A DNA stretch of 64,000 bases from Isochrysis galbana (GCA_018136815.1 CM030932.1:7517628-7581627); one strand, 5' to 3'; positions 1 to 10,142 are shown, numbered from the stretch's first letter. Program-made: numbers and translations. Notes: generated by a model from the letters alone, not told the origin.

Positions 1-2
1 TG

Positions 3-3000
3 ACGGGCATTAGCTTGATGTTGCTTCCACAAGTAGGGGTTACGTTCGCGACTGCGGGGATGACTTCGGCCACCGGCAGCTCGAAGACGTTCGACAGTCG
101 CGCTGACGGGTATGCACGTGGGGAGGCCTGCGGTGCAGTTGTGCTTCAATGCGAACAGGACTTGGAGGAGGGAGGCGTTCAAGTGCTTGGCAGCTGCCTG
201 AGGCAAGATGGCAAGAGTGCAAGTCTCACAGCTCCGAATGGGCAAGCTCAGCAAGGTTTATATCGCGCGGCGATTTCCGATGCGAACGTATCCGAGGGGG
301 ATCTCTCGTGTGTTGAAGCACACGGCACAGGCACCCCACTTGGTGATCCTATTGAAGCAGGTTCGTTGGCTGCCGCCGTCGTTCGAGCTCGAAGTGGGCA
401 AGCTCCACTAGTCCTCGGTAGCGTCAAAGCGAATGCTGGCCATGCCGAGCCCGCAGCCGGGGTGACCGGCATGCTTCGTCTCGCGGCCGGGCTCCTTGCG
501 ATGCAGGGCTCGCCAAATGCTCAACTACGAATCATCAATCCCCATGTCCTTTCGGCTCTTGATGGGTGGCAATGCTGTGTGCCAACACAGCAGGCCAAGC
601 TCGGAGCTCAAGCTCTTGAAGAAGTACGTCGCCTCGGCAACGTAAGCTCGTTTGGGTACAGTGGGACCATAGCGCACGCAGTACTCGGTGCCCATTCTCG
701 TTCTCTGGCAGAGGCGAATATTCATGGCAAGCTCATCTACCAGAGAAGGGCCTTCAAATTGCCACACCTCTATGAAGCCAAGTCGATACCTCGGCGCGAT
801 TCAGCGTTGAATAGTGTTGCCACCTCTGAGCCAAGTTCTACCCAGGCTGGCACGGAAGAAATGTATAGGTACGACTATTTCTCGCCTCTCGTTGTCGACG
901 TATACGCTTTCGAATGGGCTGAGGCTGAATCTGGAGGTGTCATGGCTGCCGACGACGAAGATATCCAAGTGAGGGTTTCCGCTGATGTGTTGCTCATCGG
1001 ACACGCCATGTGTTTTTCAGGCTTCCTAAATGGCTTGCCATGGCAGTGCCATTGTAGTGCCAACATTCGTTGGGAGCTTGGCCCTTGGCACGCGATCGTT
1101 TTCGCCGCTTCTCAGCGCGATGAGAGTGAGCTTCCCGCGGTCAGTAGCCTTCATGACCTTCTCCGTGCTCTGCTCTCGCTAGCGTCGAGTGTGCCCATCT
1201 GGGTGTTCACCTCGCTTGTGAGCTCGGGTCGCCGAGAAAGGCCGATTCGCTGTGTGCACTCTGGTCTTTGTGGCTTTACTCGCGCAGCGCAGCAAGAGCT
1301 GCCCTCAGCGCCACTTTGGCTATTGGACGTCGGCGATATCCCGATAAGCCCGGAGGAGGGTTGGGCTCTCTCAACACTTCTTAAAAGGTGCCATGTGACC
1401 CTCGCTTGTGGCCATGTTCGCGGGCTGAACTTTCATTCCTCTCGCGAGCCCGAGGCCCGCTTGCTTGGCTCTTCCCTTTCCGTGCCACGGCTGGTTGCAG
1501 CGCGCCTCGCCGACGACATCACTCTCGGCTTAAGCCCACTCGCGCAGCGGCTAGATGAATGCGTCCGAATCAAGAATGAAGAGGTTGACATCGAAGGCCT
1601 TATTGCGGATTCCGTGGCAATTGAGCAGCTATGTGAGGAATACATCCACGATGTTGTCGAGGAACTTGATGGAGCTAGTGTGATCAAGTGGCATCACAAG
1701 CTCTTGTTCCGATGGTTTTGTTCGCAAGAGCAGCGTGATGGTCGGCATCCAAATGCATACGAGATTGAAGGGGAGGTTGAGGCGTGGCCGGAACTTCGTC
1801 TTGCAAAGCATTGCGGCCCGTCGCTGCGGGATGTGCTTGTTGGCAGGGTTTCGTACCAAGATGTGCTATTTCCCAATGGATCGCTTGCTCTAGTCCTACC
1901 GGTCTACGAGGCATCCGTCGCGGCAACATATTACCATGAATGCGTTGTGGCTGCTGTGCAAGCCATCAAAGCACAGATGGCCCCCGCACAGATGCTCTCC
2001 GTCGTTGAGATCGGCGCAGGTACTGGTGGGATGACGTCGAGAATACTGCCCGCTGTCGAGACCGTGTGTGTCAAATACGCATTCACCGACGTCTTGGACA
2101 TCTTCCTCGTTGAAGCCAAGGAAATATTTGCGCGATACGCCCATCTCATGTGGTATGGCCTACTGAACATAGACGTCGACCCTAGGCTCCAGGGTTACGC
2201 CTTATACTCATACGATGTAGCGATCGCCGCCAATGTCCTGTACGCGACCCCATTCATCCGAACCACAGTACGTCACTGCCGGCAACTCTTGCAAGCAAAC
2301 GGTGCTCTCCTTGTGAACGAGGTGCTGCGGACAACTGCTTTCACGCAAATGACCTTCGGTCTAGCCGATGGCTGGTGGCTGTTTCAGGTAGACCCGGAGC
2401 GCCAAAACAACAGCTCCCCGCTGCTCTCTTTGGAAAATTGGCGGGTTTTGTTTTGCGACTCAGGGTTTCCAACAACATATGCTATGCAAGGCCCGGGCCC
2501 TCTGATCCACCAAGCCACCATGGTAGCGCTGTGCTCGCGGACGCCAAGGAAATTGCCCAATCCTCATCATGCGAGCAACATGTGGTGCAGAGGCACTCAC
2601 TTGTTCGCTGGAGGTATAACCTCTCTAGGTCGGATGACTGGTGAGTTCTTGATCGAACGAGGAGCAACGAGCTTCATCCTCGCAGCGCATTTTGTCCAAG
2701 GAGCCGGGACTGCGCGCCTCCTTCAAAGCCTGCGCGAGCACGGCAGTGGGGTGAGTGTACGCCTGTTCAACTGCGACGCTTCTAACGATGCTGATGTGCG
2801 TGCCCTCATCATGGCCGCGGGAGCGAATGTTACCCAGCTCGCAGGCATTCTTCAGCTCAGCCCGTACATAGTCTCCAGCTCAGCCGTAGTGCAACAGTCT
2901 GCTAGAGCCTTCCAAGCGGCGTATGGTTCAAAAGTCCATGCCGTGCGAGCCCTCCATACTGCCCATATTGGGTCGCCCTTGCGGTATTTTTGCGCCTACA

Positions 3001-5240
3001 CTTCCGCTGTCGGCCGGGCAGGGCCTTTCTTCCAGAGCCCTGCCACGACATGTGGCGCATGGCTTGATGCGCTTGCAGCCTATCGCCATTCAGCCGGTCT
3101 ACCTGGGCGGTGCGTCCAATGGGGGGGCTTCACGGGCTTGGTTGGTGTGATTGGGGGTCGGCCCTCCTCCGAGCTTTCACCATTCTGGGAGTCACTGCCA
3201 TCTCAAGGAGCCGGTGCGGTGCATCACGACGTCATCTACTGCTCCTTGATAACTGCTCTTTCCTTGGTTGCTCCATCTCAACTTGTCGTCTTGCCCGAGG
3301 CTTGGATTGAGGTGCTTGATGTGCAACAGCAACATGCCAGCTGGGCATTACCTTGGCGAGGGCAGCTTTGGGGTCATTTGGCTTTTCCGGATGCTCTCCC
3401 CAAGCATGGGGAGCGCGCTGAGCGCGAGCTTCATGGCGTGGAGGCTTCAACAAGGGTTGCTGCATTGGCTGCACAAATCTTAGGGGATCTGGATCCAGAC
3501 ATTCCACTCGAGGAATACGGGCTTGACTCGGCGGTGGCTCTAGAATTTGGTACCCGTCTTCGATACGAGTTTGATGAGCTGCCTGAGAACGCCCTCTACG
3601 AATATCCCACTCTAAGGGCGCTAGAAGAGTGCGTTGTACAGCGTCAGCCCATGCACCAAGTGGCCGCTGAGGGTGGGCGGAAGAGTCCGCCAAGGGCCGA
3701 GGAAACACAAGCGGTTGCGGGCGTATCGGCAAAGATGCAAGAGGATGGCGAGCTCGCGAGTGATGAGGTACAGCCAGTGTGTCTCGGCGTTGCTGTGTGG
3801 CGCCTGCGTGCGGCACCGGAGGAGTGGGATGCTTTCGCGATGCCTCGTCTTGTCATCATGCACGGCATGTTTGGTGACGAGCGCGAGCACGAGCAACTCT
3901 ACCAGCGAGCTTACGGAGATCGCGAGATTCTCTCCATCCGGCACCCAGGTCTTCATGACGTTGTGATCGACGAAGGACATTTGACGGACATGGGGAAGAT
4001 GGCCCACTTCTACGCCGAGGAGCTAATTGCTCTTATTGGAGATGATCCATTTGACATGGTGGGAGCGTCGATGGGTGCTTCCCTCGCGCATGCATGTGCG
4101 GTAGCCTGCCGTCGATTAGGCGGCGCACCGCGACGGCTTGTGTTGATCGACCCGCCGTTGCCTGAATCACTCGATGGCCTCATGCTGAGGATGTCGTCGT
4201 CTTTCCGTATCTCTTTCCGGCAGGCTGCCGAGTTCTTGCTTCTTACGTCACTTGATCCGAAATCCGGTGATCGCACGGGCGACGAAGAGAATGACGGTGA
4301 GGCGAATGCTGAAGGCGCTGCTATCCGATTGTATTTAAAGAGCCGTACCACTCCAGAGGAGTTGCTTCCGTACCTGCTCGCTAAGGTGGGGACATCGGGG
4401 ATTGGGCAGATTCAGGCGGGGTCAGCAGATGTAGAGGCCGCGCTTGTCAGAGCTACCCAGCGCATCAAGAGCTTGCAGCATTGTCTGAATCTCTTCTTGG
4501 GCACCTGGGCTAGCAGACGCGAATTCAACGAGAAATTTACTTCGCCTTCGGGAGCCCCTTGCATATTCTTAGTCCAGGCCTCTGTGCGCGACGAGTTTTC
4601 TAGTCTTGTAATGCTTCTAGGTCTTCAAGGCTCTAGGTCAGATGCTGTGAAGATCAGCCGTGGCATTGATGTCAACGTTGGCGCTGTCAAAGCGTGCATT
4701 GAGAGATGCTCGAGTGTGGATACGGCTGTCGCCATGTTCCGTCTAGCGGGATTCGGTGAGATTATACGGGAGGCGATGGCACTACTTGGGCCCTCGGTGC
4801 TATTCAGCTTCAACTCATATCAAGCAAAGGGGATCGACGGGGTGTATGGGCCGTCAGCGTTGACAGTGAGGATGGAGGGAACTCATTTCGCCATCACCAT
4901 GCGATGCCTTTCGCGCGGCGACTCAGACTTCAAGTATCTCCTCGACATGTTTCTAGGCCGTGATAGCATCTCCAATAGAATGCAATCCGCTGCGGGCGAG
5001 GCAATGCACACGGCCCCAATGCGAATGGCGCCCGCACGCACTGCCCAGATGACGCTCTCTAGCACGCGTATAGGGAGTCCTCCTGATGCTAGACAAGAAA
5101 GGCTCTCCAACGCCCCTGCCGGCGGTATGGGCGCGTGGCATGAGACGGTCATCGAAAGAGTGATGAGGCAAAGAAAAGCATGGATGACTGAGCTCAAACG
5201 GCGACTGAAGCTGTGTTTGCACGGCCATGGGCTGTCTTGA
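3..5240 (+). CDS. PKS1, 3' end of a giant modular type I PKS: partial KS - C-MT - inactive KR - ACP - TE
   Basis: The reading frame is already open at base 3 and matches the inside of a KS, so the gene starts upstream of the window; it stops at 5238-5240. Residue numbers count from base 15. Order: C-terminal half of KS (1-225; EAHGTGTPLGDPIE and SVKANAGHAEPAAG carry the two catalytic His), KR structural half (about 285-510), C-methyltransferase (about 535-850), KR catalytic half (860-1120), ACP (1148-1215; Ser1172 in GLDSAVALE), thioesterase (about 1270-1645; Ser1352 in GASMG), then a basic Met/Arg-rich tail to 1741. There is no AT, DH or ER. The KS belongs to the same subfamily as those of PKS2 on the same strand 12 kb downstream. 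Role inferred: last extension, alpha-methylation and release of a long acyl chain. Domain families are clear; the product is not. Confidence 0.93.
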   Translation, partial: TGISLMLLPQVGVTFATAGMTSATGSSKTFDSRADGYARGEACGAVVLQCEQDLEEGGVQVLGSCLRQDGKSASLTAPNGQAQQGLYRAAISDANVSEGDLSCVEAHGTGTPLGDPIEAGSLAAAVVRARSGQAPLVLGSVKANAGHAEPAAGVTGMLRLAAGLLAMQGSPNAQLRIINPHVLSALDGWQCCVPTQQAKLGAQALEEVRRLGNVSSFGYSGTIAHAVLGAHSRSLAEANIHGKLIYQRRAFKLPHLYEAKSIPRRDSALNSVATSEPSSTQAGTEEMYRYDYFSPLVVDVYAFEWAEAESGGVMAADDEDIQVRVSADVLLIGHAMCFSGFLNGLPWQCHCSANIRWELGPWHAIVFAASQRDESELPAVSSLHDLLRALLSLASSVPIWVFTSLVSSGRRERPIRCVHSGLCGFTRAAQQELPSAPLWLLDVGDIPISPEEGWALSTLLKRCHVTLACGHVRGLNFHSSREPEARLLGSSLSVPRLVAARLADDITLGLSPLAQRLDECVRIKNEEVDIEGLIADSVAIEQLCEEYIHDVVEELDGASVIKWHHKLLFRWFCSQEQRDGRHPNAYEIEGEVEAWPELRLAKHCGPSLRDVLVGRVSYQDVLFPNGSLALVLPVYEASVAATYYHECVVAAVQAIKAQMAPAQMLSVVEIGAGTGGMTSRILPAVETVCVKYAFTDVLDIFLVEAKEIFARYAHLMWYGLLNIDVDPRLQGYALYSYDVAIAANVLYATPFIRTTVRHCRQLLQANGALLVNEVLRTTAFTQMTFGLADGWWLFQVDPERQNNSSPLLSLENWRVLFCDSGFPTTYAMQGPGPLIHQATMVALCSRTPRKLPNPHHASNMWCRGTHLFAGGITSLGRMTGEFLIERGATSFILAAHFVQGAGTARLLQSLREHGSGVSVRLFNCDASNDADVRALIMAAGANVTQLAGILQLSPYIVSSSAVVQQSARAFQAAYGSKVHAVRALHTAHIGSPLRYFCAYTSAVGRAGPFFQSPATTCGAWLDALAAYRHSAGLPGRCVQWGGFTGLVGVIGGRPSSELSPFWESLPSQGAGAVHHDVIYCSLITALSLVAPSQLVVLPEAWIEVLDVQQQHASWALPWRGQLWGHLAFPDALPKHGERAERELHGVEASTRVAALAAQILGDLDPDIPLEEYGLDSAVALEFGTRLRYEFDELPENALYEYPTLRALEECVVQRQPMHQVAAEGGRKSPPRAEETQAVAGVSAKMQEDGELASDEVQPVCLGVAVWRLRAAPEEWDAFAMPRLVIMHGMFGDEREHEQLYQRAYGDREILSIRHPGLHDVVIDEGHLTDMGKMAHFYAEELIALIGDDPFDMVGASMGASLAHACAVACRRLGGAPRRLVLIDPPLPESLDGLMLRMSSSFRISFRQAAEFLLLTSLDPKSGDRTGDEENDGEANAEGAAIRLYLKSRTTPEELLPYLLAKVGTSGIGQIQAGSADVEAALVRATQRIKSLQHCLNLFLGTWASRREFNEKFTSPSGAPCIFLVQASVRDEFSSLVMLLGLQGSRSDAVKISRGIDVNVGAVKACIERCSSVDTAVAMFRLAGFGEIIREAMALLGPSVLFSFNSYQAKGIDGVYGPSALTVRMEGTHFAITMRCLSRGDSDFKYLLDMFLGRDSISNRMQSAAGEAMHTAPMRMAPARTAQMTLSSTRIGSPPDARQERLSNAPAGGMGAWHETVIERVMRQRKAWMTELKRRLKLCLHGHGLS
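1590..2570 (+). other. C-methyltransferase domain of PKS1
   Basis: SAM-dependent methyltransferase fold inserted between the two halves of the ketoreductase, the usual site for C-MT in modular PKS. Motif I EIGAGTGGM lies at residues 665-673, and a second conserved block DVAIAANVLYAT follows about 70 residues later. It would methylate the alpha carbon of the beta-ketoacyl-ACP. No PKS2 module in the window has such a domain. Confidence 0.85.
2590..3380 (+). other. Degenerate, probably inactive ketoreductase domain of PKS1
   Basis: Aligned without gaps to PKS2 KR domains (for example FSSIAALLGGGGQSNYGAAN of module I), this domain keeps the Ser (residue 997 in CAYTSAVG) but has Ala1010 in place of the catalytic Tyr and Gly1014 in place of the Asn. 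The nucleotide-binding turn GGTGGLG is altered to GGITSLG (866-872). The beta-keto group should therefore survive this module. A structural role is likely, as the fold is retained around C-MT. Confidence 0.8.
3450..4960 (+). other. ACP and thioesterase domains of PKS1
   Basis: ACP: DPDIPLEEYGLDSAVALEF with phosphopantetheine Ser1172. After a linker of about 55 residues rich in charged residues comes an alpha/beta-hydrolase thioesterase: HGMFGDE near its start, nucleophile elbow GASMG (Ser1352), and a late EGTHFAI that probably supplies the catalytic His. An acidic insertion (Asp/Glu/Gly-rich, bases 4255-4320) sits in the lid region. In-cis TE at the C terminus marks the end of an assembly line, with release by hydrolysis or cyclisation. 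Confidence 0.85.
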
Positions 5241-6768
5241 GACTATGCGTGGTGGTGGGAAGTAGCCAAAAAGATCGCCATACGTATACCATAATGGCAC
5301 CATAGCGTGACGCTCCGTACCCTCTCGTTGGTGTAGGCGTCGTTGGGTTAGAGCAAGAAAGATACGAATACGAACCTTTGTGTCTAGCGTATGTCTAGGG
5401 TATGTATGATGTACTACTAGTTAAGCTTGAAAGTGGGTTGACCACTTTGATTTCCCCTTAAGGTTCATTAGGTTTTCTAACTCTGGCGCGAGACGGCGGG
5501 TGGCAGGCGCGCTGGCTGCCCACCTGCCCGCCTTTTCTGGCCTTCGCTCCATGTATGGGGCATGGGAGTTCGGTGATCCGTAGGGGATGGAGGCCCAGGG
5601 AGTGGATGGATGTGATGGCGCGGCTACAGCGGCTACCCGGGGCTTCCCCGCCCGCGCTGCATGTGATCTGCGTGCAGCGCGGCAAGAAGGCGACCAGCAC
5701 GGCGCGGCTGTCGGCTGTACTCTGTGCACAACCTGGAGGCTGGAGGGCGATGGGGCGGCACAGGCGGCGATAGATAATGGAATGCTGGTGATGATGATGC
5801 GCACTGCTGGCTGGCTGCGCAGGAGGCTGCTGGAGGCAGACGGGCAGACGTGGGAGGCCTGGGAGTGACTGACCCTCATACGGCAGAAGCGTTTGTCTGT
5901 CGGAGCGAAGCTCGTTTCCTCTTTGGAAACGTGTCGCGAAGGCGCACCGGCGGCTAGCGCGGCGCACGGTTCGTCCGGGGAGCCCGGAACGGGCTCATCG
6001 GGAGAACGGGGAGGGCAAATGACGGGCATATATATGTGGAATGGACGGGAAAGTGGCACGGAACGCGAATCGGAGGGACGGAGGATGTAAGAAAGGGCGC
6101 GGCGAGCAGATACCTCTTATTTGGGACTCGTAGGGACTCGTAGACTCGAAAGGCTGACTCGGAAGACTCGGGGCTTGGGGTACTCAGGGGGCTGCAGGTC
6201 ACCAACAGGCGATACAGCGGGTAAAAACCACACAAATCAACACTCTGCACTCAAACATTCACGGTAACAGGCCGGAAACATACGATAAACGAAGCCCCTC
6301 TGGTGAGCAGATTCAGGAGCGCTCACCAGAAAAAAGAGGAGAGAGAGAGAGAGAACGAGGACTCGAGGGTCAACACACAATTCGGACTCCGGCTCGGACT
6401 ACAGAGTAAAATCCAGTGCCCTCGCGAGTCCTGCCTCGAGTCTCGCGAGGCAGCGCCGAAGGACGCTGAAGGACGCGCTGCGGGACAGCGCTGAAGGACG
6501 CCGAAGGGGAGATTAGCGCTTCTGGGCCCCTATCTCACGAGTGCCCCCCCCCCCCCCCCCCCGCGTTGCTTTTACCCGAAAGGGGTTTTCCCCCAGCGTG
6601 GACTCGAGGAGAGGACGCGCTGGGGTGCGCGGGGTCGGTGCGTGCACTGGGGGGAGGACAAATATCGAGGGGAGGGGGCAGTGCCCCCACCCCCCGGTAT
6701 CACTCGGACACCTGGCTCGTCAGGCATGGCGGGATTCCGGGACGGAAAAGTTGTGTCCAATTAGCTAG
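5241..6768. other. Intergenic, no supported gene
   Basis: Low-complexity DNA after PKS1. Contains reiterated ACTCG words (6123-6180), a perfect 8-bp inverted repeat (6301-6308 with 6321-6328), a GA microsatellite (6336-6355), reiterated GAAGGACGC words (6448-6508) and a run of 19 C (6544-6562). Open frames here (for example 5421-6059 on the minus strand) are Pro/Ser/Arg-rich with no recognisable motif. Confidence 0.6.
6544..6562. repeat. Poly-C homopolymer (19)
   Basis: Uninterrupted run of 19 C. Similar runs of the complementary base occur at 8330-8346, 8788-8803 and 14162-14176. Confidence 0.95.
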
Positions 6769-7123
6769 TGGGGTTGGCTAGGATATAACATTGATTATTT
6801 TGTTGGAGGCTACGAGGGTGCTAAGGCGCTAGGCGCAAGCGATGGGGTGGCCACCGTGACGGGCATAGCTAGCGGAACAGCACTTCAAGCGGCTGCGGCT
6901 GCAGTCGATTGGTATCGCCGCAGAGGCCGCCGTTGGAGCGGCTGCGGGCGCGCTGGAAGCTGGGGCTGTTGCGCTCGGCCTCGAAGGAGCTGCCGCTAGC
7001 CTTGGAGCGTTTGCCGCCGCCGATTTTTGGAACCCGCTCGGCTGGATCGCTGGAGCTTTGGCGGTGAGTGCGGTCATCGCTGGAGGCGTGATAAGCGCCG
7101 TGGAAGCTGGTCGTGACGATTAG
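6769..7123 (+). pseudogene. Ala/Gly-rich hydrophobic protein remnant or exon (two overlapping frames)
   Basis: Frame one, open from just after a stop at 6766-6768, reads GYNIDYFVGGYEGAKALG and then an Ala/Gly-rich stretch up to about 6907. The frame one base along then continues in the same style with a hydrophobic Ala/Gly-rich segment, FWNPLGWIAGALAVSAV, and stops at 7121-7123. The composition continues smoothly across the switch, which suggests one protein broken by a one-base frameshift or a missed splice. No ATG is visible, so the 5' part is absent or in another exon. The product would be membrane-inserting with glycine-zipper-like character. Family unknown. Confidence 0.3.
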
Positions 7124-7373
7124 GCCACACGGACATCCTCTTTAATAATTCGTGGCGCGTGAGCTGCATTTCGTTTGATGCTCGTGTACGGACCCCATAG
7201 GATCCATCGGCTCCAGAAGCCGGCGGTCTCAGGGTCCCGCCAATTCTCATTTTTGCGGTGGCGCTCGATGTAGCGCGCTGACGTCGGTCTTCGTCTTTGT
7301 GTTGCAAATCGTCGCTGTACCCTTGCGCCCCAAAACGTGGCAACTCGTGTCCAGGCGAGAAGCGTTCATTTGG

Positions 7374-7390
7374 TGCCAACCCCTCCTTAA
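7374..7390 (+). repeat. 17-base word, copy 1
   Basis: TGCCAACCCCTCCTTAA, identical to 8144-8160. In the second copy it directly abuts the dispersed repeat at 8042-8145; here it precedes an AT-rich stretch. Confidence 0.8.
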
Positions 7391-8041
7391 TTAAATTAAA
7401 CCTTTTAATAGTCTCACCGCGCACGCAGCCGTGGACCCTCTACTTTCTACTCACGTAGGAAAACTTTCTACACCCCCACGCTCCCAGCCCTTCTCCCCCC
7501 GCCATCAGGCGGCTCCCCCCGTGCACTACTAGGGGGATTGGGGTGAAGGGCTTAGATATGGTCCGGTGGCCCGCGCCTCCCCCCGGTGATCTGTTCCCTC
7601 TCTTCCTCCTGTGTCTCCGAGTGGGCGGCGACCTCGGTCCCGACTTATCTTGTAAACAGGTGCGGGACTTACCTATTTTTCGGTGGGCGGAGCTCCGCTC
7701 CGCCCACCCCCTTCTCCGCGCTCTCTCTCCCCTCTCCTGCGGCACGCGCGATGGCGCGCCTGCGGCAGGCCTGCAGCTGCCCATTGGCGACCCTGGAGGC
7801 TCATGGAGGCCAGCTCAGGGGGCAGAGGAGGCTGGGGCTGGGCCCTGGCCTCCCCTGCCTCTCCCTCGCTGGCGCTCCTGAGCCTCAGGGGCCCCCACGC
7901 TGCACCTGTCTGCCTGTCGAACAGGGGGGGAGGAGGGGTTGGAGCAATGGGCTGGCCACGCCGGGCCAGGATGGGCGAATCAGGCGAGCCTGTCAGTGGG
8001 AGAGAGGGTCAGCAGGGCAGTGGCCTCCTGGCAAGCCATCA

Positions 8042-8145
8042 GGCGTGCCAGGAGGATGGGTGGTTCCTCCCCCATGGCGGGGGAGGAGTGGAGAGAGGGG
8101 GGGGCTCGTGCCCCCCCATGGGCGAGCTAAGTATAAACTTAGTTG
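8042..8145 (+). repeat. Dispersed repeat, copy 1
   Basis: 104 bases whose reverse complement reappears at 10271-10374 with moderate divergence. Shared landmarks in order: GGCGTGC-AGGAGG, a CCTCCCCCA run, GGGGAGGAGTGGAGAGAG, GGGGGCTCGTGCCCCCCCA, TGGGCGAGC and AAACTTAGTTG. Followed directly by the 17-base word. Looks like a short interspersed element; no terminal repeats or coding seen. Confidence 0.7.
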
Positions 8146-8329
8146 CCAACCCCTCCTTAAGTGGGTCAATGTCGGAAGGGGGTATAGGTATATACCGGAA
8201 GGTTCAATCCGGCACCATTTGTGCCGACACAAGACCCGCCCCAACCCTTTCCCCCAGCACGTAGGGCCCCAAGTAGCACACATGAGACATGAGCCGAACC
8301 CCCGATACCGAAAACAAAAGACTGAGGTT

Positions 8330-8346
8330 GGGGGGGGGGGGGGGGG
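8330..8346. repeat. Poly-G homopolymer (17)
   Basis: Run of 17 G followed by a short GAGCGGG array. Another run of 16 G lies at 8788-8803. Such tracts can form quadruplexes and are common sites of assembly error. Confidence 0.9.
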
Positions 8347-9153
8347 AGCGGGGAGCGGGGAGCGGGAAAGGGAGTGAGTTTTGGGGCAAGGGCGTTGGCG
8401 CCATGTCCCCGGAAGGAGAGTGACCTAGTAGTAACAGAAGGCATCTACAAGAGACAAGAGTTTTCTACACAACGGTTGCACAACGGAAGATTTTGTGACA
8501 ATACCAATACCGCAGAAGGACGAGGATATACCGGCAGGAGAACGAGTATATACCGGGACCCCGTGCTGTGCTGCCATAATTTTATACCTAACTGGTGGGG
8601 TGGGTGGGGGTAAAAAAGGGGGGCCTTCATTCAGGTTGCACCCTTACAAAATTTGCACCTTCTTTCTCAGCGGACTAGGACTAATGCGCAAAGGGAGGAG
8701 ACCCTGAAATGAGGGGTGGCGAGTTGCTGTTCGACCTCCCAAATTGTGGGTGCGGCTATATTTTTATACCAAACTGGGGGATGGGATGGGGGGGGGGGGG
8801 GGGAGCTCCGATCTGGTTGCGCGGTTGCACCTTCTGATGGGTTGTTCGCCCTCCGGCGAGAGGGAAGGGGCTAGACGTGAGAAGTGTGCCCGGGATCGCC
8901 ATATGATCGCAAATACTATACCGATGGTTTGTGCAATTTCACTGTGGAATAGAGCGCTTCCCTGGTGCCATTGCCTGCGTTTGACTTCTCGACCCTTTGC
9001 TTCAGTCACTCACGACCGATACGAAAAAAAAAATCCAACCGTCTAGAATTCTGGGATTCGCCCACTCGCAGAATCTCCTGCGCACAATAATGCTGCTCAC
9101 ACCGCACATGAATGCGTCCCCTGGCCGCTTCACACATGCGCGAAGTGTCCGCG

Positions 9154-10140
9154 TCACGTACGCGTAAGAAAATTGGTTTTGCCGCGTCCTCTCGGATGTC
9201 GCGCGCGTCGTTGCAGTTGCGAACTATTTGTGGTCTTCCCCGCGACGCCCCAATCGAACAACTTCACAGCAATGATCTCCACCGAATCGCCCTCAGCATC
9301 CAAGCGCGCCCAAGGCCGCACCGCGCTGGGCAGGTTACCAAAAGGACCTACAGAGAGCGGCAAGCTGTTGCGCCAGAAGTGCAATTCCCCCGCGCTAATC
9401 TCCAAGACCAGATGGCAGCTCTCAATGGCGGTGTCTCCGCCAATGTGAGCACACATGGGGAGGTCTGTTTTTTGCGACCCAACGTGCCCGGCACTGATAG
9501 GAGGACGTGCCAACGGCGTGGGGGGCCGAAATTCATCCCCTTTAGGGGAATCATCTTCTTCGTACCGTGACTGCTGGGTGCGGTTGGAACGCTGCTTCTG
9601 CAGCCAACGTCTCTCTTGGCGCAACAAGCGTTTCATCAGCTCGTCGTTCTCAGGCATCATGCTCACCGGCACCTCGCCTCGAATCACTGGCCCGCAGAAC
9701 GCGTCACCTGTGAGCATGGACACTCCCCACGCACGCTCCAGCCCTGACTCATCGCAGACGCCGAGAATGATTCCAGAGCCACCCGAATCACTCAACGCAC
9801 CAAACTCGATGCGGCACTCCCCAGCGGTTGGAAGCAGACCGGCACCGATGGCATCGAGCGGGCCGCGCGGAAGTCCGGACAGCCGATGTACCGAGTCCTT
9901 CGAGACGAAGAGCCCCCTCGTGTGCGAGCCTGTGCGCCAGCGGCCGCGGCTTCGCAGCGCCGCAAGAGTCGCGCTAGGCAAGCGCAAGACTGAGCTGGAG
10001 CGAGGGCGGTGACGGTGGGAGAGTGTGTGAGGAAGAGAAGGAAGCGCTCCACTGTAGAGGTACCCTGTCGCTGTGCCCTCCGCGCGCAATGCCAGCGAGC
10101 GCACGTGGCGTAGCAGGCTCGAGCGGCCGAGAGAGGCCAT
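9154..10140 (-). CDS. Tentative SPRY-like protein, 328 aa
   Basis: Single open frame from ATG at 10140 to TGA at 9154-9156. Two regions resemble the halves of a SPRY/concanavalin-type beta-sandwich: residues 75-150 (a VS-KD strand, GIILGVCDESG and AWGVSM) and 228-290 (HLVLEISAGELHFWRNSL followed by RPWARLDAEGDSVEI). A highly charged, Gln/Arg/Glu-rich insertion (160-222) separates them. The first 60 residues are basic, Ser/Leu-rich and nearly free of acidic residues, as in an organellar presequence, though they could also be untranslated. A GCC repeat lies just upstream of the ATG. Alone on this strand with no functional neighbour. The assignment rests on pattern only and could be wrong; function is unknown. 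Confidence 0.45.
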   Translation of the reverse strand: MASLGRSSLLRHVRSLALRAEGTATGYLYSGALPSLPHTLSHRHRPRSSSVLRLPSATLAALRSRGRWRTGSHTRGLFVSKDSVHRLSGLPRGPLDAIGAGLLPTAGECRIEFGALSDSGGSGIILGVCDESGLERAWGVSMLTGDAFCGPVIRGEVPVSMMPENDELMKRLLRQERRWLQKQRSNRTQQSRYEEDDSPKGDEFRPPTPLARPPISAGHVGSQKTDLPMCAHIGGDTAIESCHLVLEISAGELHFWRNSLPLSVGPFGNLPSAVRPWARLDAEGDSVEIIAVKLFDWGVAGKTTNSSQLQRRARHPRGRGKTNFLTRT

Positions 10141-10142
10141 CG

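Larger units (their letters stand above)
7124..9153. other. Intergenic, repeat-rich, no supported gene
   Basis: Holds one arm of a dispersed repeat (8042-8145), two copies of a 17-base word (7374-7390 and 8144-8160), two long G runs, and an imperfect direct repeat (about 8575-8660 and 8756-8832) containing a TTTATACC word, an AACTG-G-rich tract and GTTGCACC. The longest open frame (7586-8377, +) runs through the dispersed repeat and has low-complexity composition, so it is not called. Confidence 0.55.

Noticed and set aside
3232-3816. Minus-strand 194-residue ORF
   Set aside because: Antisense shadow of the PKS1 KR/ACP coding region, Pro/Arg/His-rich, no motif.
5421-6059. Minus-strand 212-residue ORF
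   Set aside because: Low-complexity Pro/Ser/Arg composition, no domain or conserved pattern.
7586-8377. Plus-strand 263-residue ORF
   Set aside because: Runs through a dispersed repeat and a poly-G tract; composition follows the repeat.
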